From contig NZ_JAUSSM010000002.1 in NCBI RefSeq assembly GCF_030812315.1, positions 310,001 to 374,000 of the forward strand: a stretch of DNA of 64,000 nucleotides, in the 5' to 3' direction. A program made the translations under genes and the position numbers. A model generated the notes under the pieces. It ran no database searches. It saw only the letters and a list, made by a program, of their open reading frames with translations, and was not told the origin of the DNA. Positions 40,884 through 51,354 of this stretch are shown in pieces. Origin of the DNA: Arthrobacter oryzae. Its GTDB lineage: Bacteria; Actinomycetota; Actinomycetes; Actinomycetales; Micrococcaceae. Every line of letters starts with the position of its first letter. Position 1 is the stretch's first letter.

Positions 40884-43811
40884 CTACGCCAGGATCTCCG
40901 CCAGGAACGTGGCCGTATAGCTCTGGGTGGACTTCGCAACCTGTTCCGGAGTCCCTGTGGCGATGATCTGGCCGCCGCCCGAACCGCCGTCGGGCCCAAG
41001 ATCCACGATCCAGTCCGCGCTCTTGATGACATCGAGGTTGTGCTCGATGGTGATCACCGTATTGCCCTTGTCCACCAATCCCTGCAGGACCATCAGCAGC
41101 TTGCGGATGTCCTCGAAGTGCAGGCCCGTGGTGGGTTCATCCAGAACGTAGATGCTCCGGCCGTTGGACCGCTTCTGAAGTTCCGCGGCCAGCTTGACGC
41201 GCTGCGCCTCGCCGCCGGACAGCGTGGTGGCCGGCTGCCCAAGGCGCACATAGCCCAGCCCAACGTCGACGAGCGTGCTCAGGTGGCGCGCAATCGGCGA
41301 GAAGGCGGCAAAAAACTCCGCACCTTCCTCGATGGGCATGTTGAGGACGTCCGCGATGGTCTTGCCCTTGTAGTGGACTTCCAGGGTTTCCCGGTTGTAC
41401 CGCGCACCGTGGCAGACCTCGCAGGGCACGTAGACGTCGGGCAGGAAGTTCATCTCGATCTTCAGCGTGCCGTCACCGGAACATGCTTCGCAGCGGCCGC
41501 CCTTGACGTTGAACGAGAACCGGCCCGGCTGGTAGCCGCGGACCTTGGCCTCGGTGGTCTCGGCGAACAGCTTCCGGATGTTGTCGAACACGCCGGTATA
41601 TGTGGCCGGGTTGGACCGCGGCGTCCGGCCGATGGGGCTCTGGTCGACGTGGACCACTTTGTCCAGGTGCTCGAGGCCCTGGATGGACTTGTGCCGGCCG
41701 GCCACCTGCTTGGCGCCGTTCAGCTTGTTGGCCAGCACCTTGTAGAGGATTTCATTGACCAGGGTGGATTTTCCGGAGCCGCTGACGCCGGTCACAGCCG
41801 TCAGCAGTCCCAGGGGGAAGGCGGCATCGACGTTGACCAGGTTGTTTTCCCGGGCCCCGACGACCTTCAGCTCGCGCTTCTTGTCGTACTTGCGCCGCTT
41901 CTTGGGGATCTCGATCTTTTTCCGGCCGGAAAGGTAGTCGCCGGTCAGAGATTCGGTGTTTTCCAGGAGCTCCTTGTAGGACCCGGAGTGCACCACCTGC
42001 CCGCCGTGCTCGCCGGCGCCCGGTCCGATGTCCACAATCCAGTCGGCTTCCTGGATGGTGTCTTCGTCGTGTTCCACCACGATGAGGGTGTTGCCGAGGT
42101 CCCGCAGCCGGGTGAGCGTTTCGATCAGCCGGCGGTTGTCGCGCTGGTGCAGGCCGATGGACGGTTCGTCGAGGACGTAGAGCACGCCGACCAGGCCGGA
42201 CCCGATCTGCGTTGCGAGCCGGATGCGCTGGGCTTCGCCGCCGGACAGGGTGCCGGAGGGGCGCTCCAGGTTCAGGTACTCGAGCCCGACGTCGAGGAGG
42301 AAGGTCAGCCGGGCCTGGATTTCCTTCAGGACCTGGTGTGCGATCTGGGCCTCGCGGCCGGTGAGCACCAGGGTGTCCAGGAAGTCGGCGCATTCACGCA
42401 TCGGCATCGCGGCCACTTCGGCGATGGACTTGCCGTTGATCAGCACCGAGAGCGAGGCCGGGTTCAGGCGGGCGCCGTTGCAGGCCGGGCACGGGATCTG
42501 CCGCATGTACTCTTCGTAGCGGTCCCTGGCAGAGTCCGAATCCGTTTCCAGGTGCTTGCGGTGGACGTACTGGACGACGCCCTCGAAGCCCGTGCTGTAC
42601 TTGCGCTCCCGGCCGAAACGGTTGCGGTACTGCACCACCACCTTGTGGTCCTTGCCGTGCAGCACGGTCTGCCGGATATCGTTCGGAAGCTTCTGCCACG
42701 GCGTCTTCATCGAGAAGTCGAGTTCTTTAGCGAGCCCGGAAAGGAGCCTGTTCCAGTACTCGCTGGTGGCCGTACCCAGCGACCACGGCGCGATGGCGCC
42801 CTCGCCAAGGGAGAGCTCCGGGTTCGGAATGATGAGTTCCTCATCAACTTCCAGCTTGGTGCCGATGCCGCTGCACGCCGAACAGGCGCCGAAGGGGTTG
42901 TTGAACGAGAACGAGCGGGGCTCGATTTCATCGATGGCGAGCGGGTGTTCGTTGGGGCACGCCAGGTGCTCGGAGAACGCCCTGATACGTTCCGCATCAT
43001 CCGCTTCGAGGTCGACGAATTCGGCGAGCACACGGCCCTCAGCCAATCCGAGCGCGGTTTCGACGGAGTCGGTCAGGCGCTGGCTGATGCCTTCCTTGAC
43101 CACAAGCCGGTCCACCACCACTTCGATGGTGTGCTTGAACTGCTTGCCGAGCTTGGGAGGATCGCTCAGCTGGATGAGGTCACCGTCCACGCGGGCGCGC
43201 GAATAGCCCTTGGCCGTCAGCTCCTTGAAAAGGTCGACGAATTCGCCCTTGCGGCCGCGGACTACGGGAGCGAGCACCTGGAATCGCGTGCCGGCGGGCA
43301 GTTCCAGCAGTTGGTCCACGATCTGCTGCGGCGTCTGCTTCGCCACCTGCTCGCCGCAGATGGGGCAGTGCGGGCGGCCCACACGGGCCCAGAGCAGGCG
43401 CATGTAGTCGTAGATCTCGGTGATGGTGCCCACGGTGGACCGGGGGTTCTTGCTGGTGGACTTCTGGTCGATGGAAACGGCCGGGGACAGGCCTTCGATG
43501 AAGTCGACGTCCGGCTTATCCACCTGGCCCAGGAACTGGCGGGCGTACGCGGACAGCGACTCGACGTAACGGCGCTGGCCCTCGGCGAAGATGGTATCGA
43601 ACGCCAGGGACGACTTGCCGGACCCGGACAGTCCGGTGAAAACGATCATGGAGTCCCGCGGCAGGTCCAGGTCGACGTTCCGCAGGTTGTGCTCCCGGGC
43701 CCCCTTCACCACAAGGCGGGAAAGGTCTGGGCGCGCCGGCTTCCCTTGGTTTAGGGAGACGACGGAGGGTCGGGCATCAACGGCTGGTTCTTCAGCTACG
43801 GCTTTAGGCAC
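40884..43811 (-). CDS. uvrA: UvrA, excinuclease subunit A
   Basis: UvrA (975 aa) is the damage-recognition ATPase of excision repair. It has two ABC units with Walker [10 protein letters not shown] and GVSGSGKST, signatures LSGGEAQR twice, Walker [10 protein letters not shown] and VLDEPTTGL, and zinc-finger cysteines ([23 protein letters not shown]). The start is GTG 43811. TAGCAT on the minus strand (43818-43823) sits 6 bases before it, so the mRNA may be leaderless, and an SOS box lies directly upstream at 43825-43840. Confidence 0.96.
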   Translation of the reverse strand: MPKAVAEEPAVDARPSVVSLNQGKPARPDLSRLVVKGAREHNLRNVDLDLPRDSMIVFTGLSGSGKSSLAFDTIFAEGQRRYVESLSAYARQFLGQVDKPDVDFIEGLSPAVSIDQKSTSKNPRSTVGTITEIYDYMRLLWARVGRPHCPICGEQVAKQTPQQIVDQLLELPAGTRFQVLAPVVRGRKGEFVDLFKELTAKGYSRARVDGDLIQLSDPPKLGKQFKHTIEVVVDRLVVKEGISQRLTDSVETALGLAEGRVLAEFVDLEADDAERIRAFSEHLACPNEHPLAIDEIEPRSFSFNNPFGACSACSGIGTKLEVDEELIIPNPELSLGEGAIAPWSLGTATSEYWNRLLSGLAKELDFSMKTPWQKLPNDIRQTVLHGKDHKVVVQYRNRFGRERKYSTGFEGVVQYVHRKHLETDSDSARDRYEEYMRQIPCPACNGARLNPASLSVLINGKSIAEVAAMPMRECADFLDTLVLTGREAQIAHQVLKEIQARLTFLLDVGLEYLNLERPSGTLSGGEAQRIRLATQIGSGLVGVLYVLDEPSIGLHQRDNRRLIETLTRLRDLGNTLIVVEHDEDTIQEADWIVDIGPGAGEHGGQVVHSGSYKELLENTESLTGDYLSGRKKIEIPKKRRKYDKKRELKVVGARENNLVNVDAAFPLGLLTAVTGVSGSGKSTLVNEILYKVLANKLNGAKQVAGRHKSIQGLEHLDKVVHVDQSPIGRTPRSNPATYTGVFDNIRKLFAETTEAKVRGYQPGRFSFNVKGGRCEACSGDGTLKIEMNFLPDVYVPCEVCHGARYNRETLEVHYKGKTIADVLNMPIEEGAEFFAAFSPIARHLSTLVDVGLGYVRLGQPATTLSGGEAQRVKLAAELQKRSNGRSIYVLDEPTTGLHFEDIRKLLMVLQGLVDKGNTVITIEHNLDVIKSADWIVDLGPDGGSGGGQIIATGTPEQVAKSTQSYTATFLAEILA

Positions 43812-43824
43812 CCACTAATGCTAA

Positions 43825-43840
43825 TCGAAAACTTCTTCGA
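43825..43840. promoter_or_regulatory. LexA/SOS box at the uvrA promoter
   Basis: TCGAAAACTTCTTCGA matches the actinobacterial LexA consensus TCGAAC-N4-GTTCGA at 10 of its 12 fixed positions. It sits 1-2 bases upstream of the -10 (43818-43823), an ideal repressor site. Binding by LexA is inferred from the motif. Confidence 0.65.
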
Positions 43841-43856
43841 ATTTCCATGCCGGCGT

Positions 43857-44237
43857 TTATTCGGCGTCGTAGGCCGCCGCCAGCAGCTGCACGGCTTCCG
43901 CGAAGCTTGCGCCCTGGGCCTTAGCCGCGGTGGCGAAATCGGCCGCGGCCGCAGTCAGCGAGGTCCACGCCTCGTCCCTAGCGCAGACGATGGTTCCGTG
44001 CCGGCCGCGGGTGGCGACAATCCCTGCCGCTTCCAGCTCCTTGTAGGCGCGGGCCACGGTGTGCGGTGCGACACCCAGGGCCGTGGCCAGGCTCCGCACG
44101 GCGGGCAGGCGCGTGCCGGGGGCGAGGGCACCGCTGTCTGCCCGCTCGATAATGTTCAGCCGCAGCTGTTCAAAGAGCGGGACCGAACTGCCTTGGTTCG
44201 GTTTCCACGTCCCTGGAAACTCGTTCGCGCCGCTCAC
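43857..44237 (-). CDS. GntR/YtrA-family regulator
   Basis: This 126-aa regulator has the GntR winged helix (VPLFEQLRLNIIERADSGALAPGTRLPAVRSLATALGVAPHTVARAYKELEAAGIV) and a short C-terminal helix, the YtrA layout that has no large effector domain. It is the last gene of the exporter operon, starting inside the stop of the ABC gene (GTGA), so it probably controls the exporter. The effector is unknown. Confidence 0.9.
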   Translation of the reverse strand: MSGANEFPGTWKPNQGSSVPLFEQLRLNIIERADSGALAPGTRLPAVRSLATALGVAPHTVARAYKELEAAGIVATRGRHGTIVCARDEAWTSLTAAAADFATAAKAQGASFAEAVQLLAAAYDAE

Positions 44238-46126
44238 TGCCCGGACTCCCCTGCGCGCAAGGCATCTTCCCTGCCTGAGAACTGGGCATCGTACAGCCGG
44301 CTGTAGGGCCCGTTGGCCGCCAGCAGCTGTTGGTGGTTCCCGTGTTCGACGATTCGTCCGTGGTCCATGACGAGAATTAGATCAGCGTCCCGCACTGTGG
44401 ACAAACGGTGCGCGATCACGAAGCTCGTCCGGCCCTGCCGCAGCCGTTGCATTGCCTGCCGGATCTGCACTTCAGTCCGGGTGTCCACTGAACTTGTCGC
44501 CTCATCGAGGACCAGGATGCTGCGGCCGGCAAGCTGGGCCCTGGCGATGGTGATGAGCTGCCGCTGGCCCTGGCTCAGGGAGTCGCCGTCGTTCCCTAAC
44601 ACTGTGCCGTAGCCGTCCGGGAGGGACCGCACGAAGTGGTCCACGAGCGTGGCCTCGGCGGCGGCGAGAATGTCGGCGTCGCTGGCTCCGGGCCGCCCAT
44701 ATTCAATGTTCTCCCTGATGGAGCCGGTGAACACCCAGGCGTCCTGCAGCACCATCCCGATCATGGAACGCAACTCGTCGCGCCCGCGCCCGGCGATGTC
44801 CACGCCATCGATGGTGATCCGGCCGGAATCGAGCTCGTAGAACCGCATGAGCAGGTTAACCATGGTGGTTTTGCCTGCGCCGGTATGACCGACAATTGCC
44901 ACGGTCTGCCCGGGCTCAGCTGTGAAGGACAGGTCCCTGACCACGGGCAGTCCGCTGTTGTAGCCGAAGGTGACGGCGTCGAACACCACACGGCCGCCGG
45001 CTACCGCGGGACCCTCCGGGTCCGCCCCCTCCGGGCCGGCCTGGTCCGTCCCAACCTGCTCCGCGCCGGCCCGCTCTGTGCCGTCGCGCGGAATTTCCTT
45101 CGCATCCAGCAGGGCGAACACCCGTTCAGCCGAGGCGATGCAGGATTGCATCAGGGTCAGCATGCCGCCGATCTGCCCGATCGGCTGGCTGAAGAGCCTG
45201 CTGAACTGGATGAAGGCCTGGACCCCGCCGATGGTCATGGCGCCGGCCGTAACCTGCAGCGCACCGACCACGGCCACGGCAATGTAATTGAGGTTGGAAA
45301 CGAACACCAGGAGCGGCTGGACGGCGCCGGAAACGTACTGGGCGCGTGCGCTGGTCCGGAAGAGCCTGTCGTTGCTGTTGGTGAACGTCTCGGTGGCCAT
45401 ACCCTGCCGGCCGAAAGCCTTGAGCACCTCGTGGCCCGTGATGTACTCCTCGAGGTGCGCGTTGAGTTCGCCGGTGGTGCTCCATTGCTCGGAAAAGTGC
45501 GTCTGGGACTTCCGGGCTACGAGGACGGTGACCGCGGTGGAAAACGGCACGGTCACCAAGGCAATGGCCGCAAGCAGCGGGGAAAGCCACAGCATCATGG
45601 ACAGCGCGCCGAGCAGCATCAGCACCGACAGGATCAGCTGGTTCAGCAGCTGGTTCAGTGCCTGGGAGATGTTGTCGACGTCGTTGGTGGCCCGGCTGAG
45701 CACGTCCCCGCGCCGCTGCTCGTCGAAATGCGCGGACGGCAGCCGGTGCAGTTTGCCTTCCACCGATGCCCGCAGCCGGTAGCCCACCCGCTGCACGGCG
45801 GTGGCGGTGACTGCTCCCTGGACCCAGCTGAAGACTGAAGCGCCGAGGTACATCACTGCCACGAGCAGCAGCAGGGCGGCGAGTTTCTGCTGATTGAAGG
45901 TCCCTCCAAAAACACCGTCAACCACGACGTCGGTGGCGTCGCCCAGCAGTTTGGGGGCCGACACGTTGAGCGCCACAAAGGCGCACGTGGCAGCAACGGC
46001 GGCGAGCATCCGCCACCTGACGGGGCGCAGCAGTCCCAGAAGACGCCTGCTGGTGGCCCAGGCCGAGGGGCCCGGGACGGCAACCGCCGTCGCCGTGGTT
46101 GTGGTTGTGTTGGCGGTTGCGGTCAT
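44234..46126 (-). CDS. ABC exporter half-transporter, catalytically complete NBD
   Basis: This 630-aa half-transporter has six membrane helices and an ATPase domain. Walker A GHTGAGKTT, signature LSQGQRQL, Walker B ILVLDEATSSVD with the catalytic Glu, and switch His in VIAHRLSTV are all intact. An unusual 30-residue linker rich in Gly, Glu, Ala and Pro lies between the halves (about residues 340-375). It is coupled to the upstream half-transporter by ATGA and to gntR by GTGA. As a heterodimeric exporter its substrate is likely a drug or lipid, but that is inference. Confidence 0.93.
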   Translation of the reverse strand: MTATANTTTTTATAVAVPGPSAWATSRRLLGLLRPVRWRMLAAVAATCAFVALNVSAPKLLGDATDVVVDGVFGGTFNQQKLAALLLLVAVMYLGASVFSWVQGAVTATAVQRVGYRLRASVEGKLHRLPSAHFDEQRRGDVLSRATNDVDNISQALNQLLNQLILSVLMLLGALSMMLWLSPLLAAIALVTVPFSTAVTVLVARKSQTHFSEQWSTTGELNAHLEEYITGHEVLKAFGRQGMATETFTNSNDRLFRTSARAQYVSGAVQPLLVFVSNLNYIAVAVVGALQVTAGAMTIGGVQAFIQFSRLFSQPIGQIGGMLTLMQSCIASAERVFALLDAKEIPRDGTERAGAEQVGTDQAGPEGADPEGPAVAGGRVVFDAVTFGYNSGLPVVRDLSFTAEPGQTVAIVGHTGAGKTTMVNLLMRFYELDSGRITIDGVDIAGRGRDELRSMIGMVLQDAWVFTGSIRENIEYGRPGASDADILAAAEATLVDHFVRSLPDGYGTVLGNDGDSLSQGQRQLITIARAQLAGRSILVLDEATSSVDTRTEVQIRQAMQRLRQGRTSFVIAHRLSTVRDADLILVMDHGRIVEHGNHQQLLAANGPYSRLYDAQFSGREDALRAGESGQ

Positions 46127-47871
46127 ACCCTGCCTCCGAGCGCCAGCTGCGAGGCGGCAATTTCCTGGTAGACCGTCGATGTACGCATCAGTTCGCTGTG
46201 CGTGCCCTGGGCCACGAGCCTGCCCTTGTCCAGTACCAGGATGAGGCCGGCGTCGAGGATCGTCGCGATGCGTTCCGCCACGATGATCACCGTGGACCGG
46301 CGGGTGAGCGGGGCGAGCGCGACGCGGAGGCGGGCGTCGGTTGTATAGTCCAGCGCGGAGAGGCTGTCGTCAAAAAGGTACACGGGGGCGTCGCGGAGCA
46401 GCGCACGGGCAATGCACAGCCGCTGGCGCTGGCCGCCGGAGAAGTTCGTTCCGCCCTGGCTTACCGGGGCGTGGAGACCGTCGGGCAGTTCGCGCACGAA
46501 GTCCTCCGCCTGGGCGGTGCGGAGCGCGCGCAGGAGGTCCTGGTCGCTGGCGTCAGGGGCAGCAATCCGGAGGTTCTCGGCCACGGTGCCGGAGAAAAGG
46601 TAGGCGCGCTGGGGCACCAGCGACATGCTGTTCCGAAGGAAATGAAGCGGGAGTGATTTCACGTTGTGGCCGCCGATCAGGACCTCCCCCGACGTGGCAT
46701 CCAGGAACCGGGGCAGCAGGTTCAGCAGTGTCGACTTTCCGCTGCCCGTGGAACCGATGATGGCGGTGAACGTGCCCGGCGACGCGGTGAAACTGATGCG
46801 GTCGAGAACGGGCGCCTCCGCCCCGGGGTAGGCGAAGGTGACGTCGCGGAATTCCACGGTGCCGCCCGCCGTGCGCTGGGCGTGCGGCAGCCCGGCCCGC
46901 GAGATCGCCGGATCCGCGATGGCGGGGCGGGTGTCCAGCACGGCCTGGATCCGTTCCGCACAGGCCGCGGCGCGGGGAGCCGTCATCAGGACGTACATGG
47001 CCATCATGATGGCGATGAGGATCTGCAGGATGTAGGCGATGAAGGCCGTCAGCGCACCGAGCCGCATGTCCCCTGCCTGGATCCGGTGGCCGCCGAACCA
47101 CACCACGGCCACCGATGACAGATTCACCACGATCATGATCAGTGGCAGCATTCCTGCCACCAGTAGCGCGGACTGGAGGTTGTTGCGGGTCAGCTCACGG
47201 TTGACGACGGCGAAGCGGCGCGCTTCGTGCGCCTGGCGGACGAACGCGCGGATGACGTTGGCCCCGATGATCTGTTCCCGCAGCACCCTGCTGATGCGGT
47301 CGATCAGGATCTGGCCCTCCCGGTAGAGGGGCACCAGCCGGCGCACGATCAGATACATGATGAGCACAAGCACGGGCACGATGGCGACCACAATGCCGGA
47401 AAGGACCACATCCTGGTTCAGGGCCAGGACGATGCCGCCGATGCCCATGGCGGGCGCCGCCACGAGCATGGTGAAGACCAGCACGGCCAGTGCCTGGATC
47501 TGCTGGACGTCGTTGGTGGCCCGTGTCACCAGGCTGGGCACGCCGAAGGTCCCTACCTCCTGGGAGGACAGTGCCTGGACCTTCGCGAAGAGCTCCTGGC
47601 GCAGCTGGCGGCCAAGCTTCATGGCCACATTGGCACTGAAGTAACCGGCAGCGAGGGCCGCGGCAACCTGCACGGCGGCGATTCCCGCCATCCACCCGCC
47701 CAGCCGAAGGATGAGGTCCGTGTTCCCCGCGACGATTCCGTCGTCGATGATGGCGGCATTGAGGGTGGGCAGGAGGAGGTTGGCCGTGGTCTGCAGGAGC
47801 TGCAGGACCACGATGGCCAGGACCGCCGGCTTATGCGCGGCGAGCAGCCGCATCATCATGCCTGGGAGCAT
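46123..47871 (-). CDS. ABC exporter half-transporter with degenerate NBD
   Basis: This 582-aa partner has six helices and an ATPase domain with normal Walker A (GSTGSGKST) and signature (FSGGQRQR). But Walker B reads VYLFDDSLSALD, so the catalytic Glu is Asp, and the switch region reads IIVAERIATI, so His is Glu. Such asymmetry is known from heterodimeric exporters, where one site is catalytic. The ATG 47871 has GGGAGG just upstream; it is the first gene of the operon. Confidence 0.93.
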   Translation of the reverse strand: MLPGMMMRLLAAHKPAVLAIVVLQLLQTTANLLLPTLNAAIIDDGIVAGNTDLILRLGGWMAGIAAVQVAAALAAGYFSANVAMKLGRQLRQELFAKVQALSSQEVGTFGVPSLVTRATNDVQQIQALAVLVFTMLVAAPAMGIGGIVLALNQDVVLSGIVVAIVPVLVLIMYLIVRRLVPLYREGQILIDRISRVLREQIIGANVIRAFVRQAHEARRFAVVNRELTRNNLQSALLVAGMLPLIMIVVNLSSVAVVWFGGHRIQAGDMRLGALTAFIAYILQILIAIMMAMYVLMTAPRAAACAERIQAVLDTRPAIADPAISRAGLPHAQRTAGGTVEFRDVTFAYPGAEAPVLDRISFTASPGTFTAIIGSTGSGKSTLLNLLPRFLDATSGEVLIGGHNVKSLPLHFLRNSMSLVPQRAYLFSGTVAENLRIAAPDASDQDLLRALRTAQAEDFVRELPDGLHAPVSQGGTNFSGGQRQRLCIARALLRDAPVYLFDDSLSALDYTTDARLRVALAPLTRRSTVIIVAERIATILDAGLILVLDKGRLVAQGTHSELMRTSTVYQEIAASQLALGGRV

Positions 47872-47898
47872 AGAACCTCCCTCCGCCGTGACGGCATG

Positions 47899-48678
47899 CT
47901 AGCCCCGTTTCCGCGCGACTGCGAAAATCCTCCGGAACGGAAAAACTGTGCCGTGTGCCGTGGCAGGATAGGCGTCGTTGAGCAGGACCGAATACTCCGC
48001 CTCGAATTCCGCAGCGTCCGCAGGCGGGAGCACTGCCAATACGGGCCGCAGTCCTGCTCCCCTGACCCACTGCAGGACCGGATCCGGCCCGGGCAGCACC
48101 TGCTGGTAGGTGGTTTCCCAGGCGTCCGCGTCACAGCCGGCGTCGAGCATGATGTTCAGGTACCCGGCGGGTTCGGCGACGGCGTCGTCGTGCCGCAGGA
48201 CGCCGTCGAGGGCCCCCTTCCAGCGGGCGGACTCCGCAAGCTGCCGCATCAGCACGTGCGAGGGAGAACTGAAATTGCCCGGAACCTGCAGGGCGAACCA
48301 GGCGCCGGGCCGGAGGGCCTTCAGCCAGCCGGCCAGCAGGGCGGGGTGGCCGGGTACCCACTGCAGGGCCGCGTTGGTCACCACCACGTCGGTCCGGTCC
48401 GACGGCATCCACCCGGCGATGTCCGTCAGTGCGAAGGAGAGGTTGGCAGCCTCCGCTGCATGGGCCTCCGCCTTCCGCAGCATCTCGGCGGACGAGTCGA
48501 TTCCCACCACCTCGGCGTCGGGCCAGCGCTCCGCGAGGGTCGCCGTCAGGTTGCCGGGCCCGCAGCCGAGGTCCACCACGTGCCGGGGGTCCTCAGCGTG
48601 GACCCGGGCGGTGAGGTCAAAGTACGGCCGGTCACGGTGGTTTCCGAACTCCACATACTTAGCGGGATCCCATTTCAA
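47899..48678 (-). CDS. tam: trans-aconitate 2-methyltransferase-like
   Basis: This 259-aa SAM-dependent methyltransferase has the binding motif VVDLGCGPGNLTATL near residue 35, and family-specific segments HRDRPYFDLTARV, TNAALQWVPGHPALL and LQVPGNFSSPSHVL, which match Tam, the enzyme that methylates trans-aconitate. The start is ATG 48678, and it is divergent from the helicase gene. The substrate claim rests on family similarity. Confidence 0.88.
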   Translation of the reverse strand: MKWDPAKYVEFGNHRDRPYFDLTARVHAEDPRHVVDLGCGPGNLTATLAERWPDAEVVGIDSSAEMLRKAEAHAAEAANLSFALTDIAGWMPSDRTDVVVTNAALQWVPGHPALLAGWLKALRPGAWFALQVPGNFSSPSHVLMRQLAESARWKGALDGVLRHDDAVAEPAGYLNIMLDAGCDADAWETTYQQVLPGPDPVLQWVRGAGLRPVLAVLPPADAAEFEAEYSVLLNDAYPATAHGTVFPFRRIFAVARKRG

Positions 48679-48788
48679 GGACGTCCTCCAATGGCTCGAG
48701 CGGTTGCCGTCAGGCCGAGCCTAGCCCGGGCCGGCCCCGCGACCAAGGACGAACCACCCATTGGCTGCGGGCACTAAGCTTGAAAGCA

Positions 48789-51335
48789 ATGAAACTCGTT
48801 GAGCAGCTCCCTGTCCCGGCCGAACGTACCTCCAGCGGGACGGACCACGACCCGGATGAGCTCTACACCCGTTTCGTTGAGTGGACGGAAAGCCGCGGGC
48901 TGTCCCTCTACGCCGCACAGGACGAAGCCATCATGGAACTGGCCTCCGGGGACAACGTCATTCTGGCCACTCCGACGGGGTCCGGCAAGTCACTGGTGGC
49001 AATTGCCGCGCACTTCCAGGCCATGGCCCGGGGGGACCGCAGTTACTACACGGCACCTATCAAGGCCCTCGTCTCGGAGAAGTTCTTCGCCCTGTGTGAC
49101 ATCTTCGGGGCCGAAAACGTGGGAATGATTACCGGCGATTCCGGCGTCAACCAGGACGCGCCCATTATTTGCTGCACCGCCGAAATCCTGGCCAACATCG
49201 CGCTTCGTGAAGGCGCAGGGGCGGACTTGGGTTCGGTGGTCATGGATGAGTTCCATTTCTACTCCGACCCGCAGCGAGGCTGGGCCTGGCAGGTGCCGCT
49301 GCTGGAGCTCCCCCAGGCACAGTTCCTGCTGATGTCCGCGACCCTGGGCGATGTCAGCCGCTTTGAGGCGGGCCTTACCGAACTGACGGGACGTCCGACG
49401 ACGACCGTCAGTTCCGCTGAACGCCCGATTCCGCTGCACTACTACTACGAGCAGACGCCTGTCCACGAGACACTCGAGGAGCTGCTCGCCACGAAGCAGG
49501 TCCCCGTCTACGTGGTCCACTTCAGCCAGCTTGAGGCAATCGACCGGGCGCAGAACCTGATGAGCATCAACGTCTGCACCCGCGACGAGAAGGACAAGAT
49601 CGCCGAGCTGATTGCCGGCTTCCGCTTTGCGGCGGGCTTCGGGAAGACCCTTAACCGGCTTGTGCGCCACGGCATCGGCGTGCACCATGCCGGCATGCTG
49701 CCGAAGTACCGGCGGCTGGTGGAGCAGCTGGCGCAGGCCGGCCTGCTCAAGGTCATCTGCGGCACCGACACCCTGGGCGTGGGCATCAACGTGCCCATCC
49801 GCACTGTCCTGCTCACGGCCCTCAGCAAGTACGACGGGGTCCGCACCCGGCTGCTGAACTCCCGCGAGTTCCACCAGATCGCGGGCCGTGCAGGGCGGGC
49901 CGGCTACGACACCGCCGGCACCGTGGTGGTGCAGGCGCCCGAGCACGTGATCGAGAACGTCAAAGCGATGGCGAAGGCCACCGCCAAGTTCGGCGACGAC
50001 CAGAAGAAACTGCGTCAGGTGGTCAAGCGGAAACCGCCGGAGGGCTTCGTGTCCTGGGGCGAACCCACCTATAACCGGCTTGTGGATTCCGTTCCGGATC
50101 CGCTGAACTCCAGCTTCACCGTGACGCATGCCATGCTGATGAACCTGATGGAGCGCCCCGGCGACCCCTTCAAGGCTGCCCGCCGCTTGCTCACGGAAAA
50201 CCACGAACCCCGCACCTCGCAGCTGCAGTTGATGAAGAAGGCCCTGGGTATCTACCGGGAACTGCTGGCCGCAGGCGTCGTGGAGCGGATTCCGCCCGAG
50301 GAGCAGGGCCCCGACGGCAGGACGGTCAGGCTCACGGTCCACCTGCAGGCCAACTTCGCGCTGAACCAGCCGCTCTCGCCGTTCGCGCTGGCTGCCTTGG
50401 AACTCCTGGATCCGGAGTCGCCGTCGTACGCCCTTGACGTGGTGTCCGTCATCGAATCCACGCTCGAAAAGCCCCGGCAGATCCTGTCGGCCCAGCAGAA
50501 GAAGGCCCGCGGCGAAGCCATCGCCGCCATGAAGGCCGACGGCATTGAGTATGACCAGCGGATGGCGATGCTGGAGGACGTGACCTATCCCCAGCCGCTT
50601 GCGGAAATCCTGGGTGAGGCGTTCGACGTCTACCGCAAGGCCGCGCCGTGGATTGGCGATTTCGAGCTTGCCCCCAAGTCCGTGGTCCGGGACATGTACG
50701 AGCGGGCCATGAACTTCGGCGAATTCGTCCAGTTCTACGGCCTGGCGCGCTCCGAGGGCATTGTGCTGCGCTATCTCGCAGACGGCTTCAAGGCGCTCCG
50801 CCAGACGGTCCCGCAGGACTCCCTCCGGGAGGACCTCGAGGACCTGATTGCCTGGCTGGGTGAACTCGTCCGGCAGGTTGATTCCAGCCTCCTGGATGAA
50901 TGGGAGGAGCTGACCTCCGGGGCCGCGCCGACACCGCACGACGCGCCCCCGCCCCCGCCGCCGTCGCTGACGTCCAACATCAGGGCGTTCCGGGTGATGG
51001 TCAGGAACGAAATGTTCCGCCGCGTGGAGCTTTTCGCTGACGAGGCGGCCACGGATCTCGGGGAGCTCGACGGCGGCACCGGCTGGGATGCCGACCGCTG
51101 GGAAGACGTCCTGGACGACTACTTCGACGAACACAACGATATCGGCACAGGACCGGACGCGCGGGGACCCGGGCTGCTGATCATCACTGAAGAACCGGGG
51201 ATGTGGAAAGTCCGCCAGATCTTCGACGATCCTGCCGGAAACCACGACTGGGGTATCTCGGCGGAGGTGGACTTGGCGGCGTCGGATGAAACCGGCACGG
51301 CCGTGGTCCGGGTGACCGACGTGAACCGGCTGTAG
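48789..51335 (+). CDS. Ski2-like DEAD/DEAH RNA helicase (DUF3516 type)
   Basis: This is a large superfamily 2 helicase (848 aa). Motif I is ATPTGSGKS, motif II VMDEFHFYSD, motif III SATLGD, motif V GTDTLGVGINVP and motif VI QIAGRAGRAGYD, with a VHHAGMLPKYR Mtr4/Ski2-like loop. The C-terminal half matches the actinobacterial DUF3516 helicase extension and ends in a region with a DAPPPPPPS stretch. ATG 48789 has TAAGCT 8 bases upstream, so the mRNA may be near leaderless. RNA processing is the likely role. Confidence 0.9.
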   Translation: MKLVEQLPVPAERTSSGTDHDPDELYTRFVEWTESRGLSLYAAQDEAIMELASGDNVILATPTGSGKSLVAIAAHFQAMARGDRSYYTAPIKALVSEKFFALCDIFGAENVGMITGDSGVNQDAPIICCTAEILANIALREGAGADLGSVVMDEFHFYSDPQRGWAWQVPLLELPQAQFLLMSATLGDVSRFEAGLTELTGRPTTTVSSAERPIPLHYYYEQTPVHETLEELLATKQVPVYVVHFSQLEAIDRAQNLMSINVCTRDEKDKIAELIAGFRFAAGFGKTLNRLVRHGIGVHHAGMLPKYRRLVEQLAQAGLLKVICGTDTLGVGINVPIRTVLLTALSKYDGVRTRLLNSREFHQIAGRAGRAGYDTAGTVVVQAPEHVIENVKAMAKATAKFGDDQKKLRQVVKRKPPEGFVSWGEPTYNRLVDSVPDPLNSSFTVTHAMLMNLMERPGDPFKAARRLLTENHEPRTSQLQLMKKALGIYRELLAAGVVERIPPEEQGPDGRTVRLTVHLQANFALNQPLSPFALAALELLDPESPSYALDVVSVIESTLEKPRQILSAQQKKARGEAIAAMKADGIEYDQRMAMLEDVTYPQPLAEILGEAFDVYRKAAPWIGDFELAPKSVVRDMYERAMNFGEFVQFYGLARSEGIVLRYLADGFKALRQTVPQDSLREDLEDLIAWLGELVRQVDSSLLDEWEELTSGAAPTPHDAPPPPPPSLTSNIRAFRVMVRNEMFRRVELFADEAATDLGELDGGTGWDADRWEDVLDDYFDEHNDIGTGPDARGPGLLIITEEPGMWKVRQIFDDPAGNHDWGISAEVDLAASDETGTAVVRVTDVNRL

Positions 51336-51354
51336 GCGCTAGTAAACTCGAATA

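Noticed and set aside
40866..43754. 962-codon ORF on the plus strand opposite uvrA
   Set aside because: Antisense of the well-conserved UvrA frame, with no recognisable domain.
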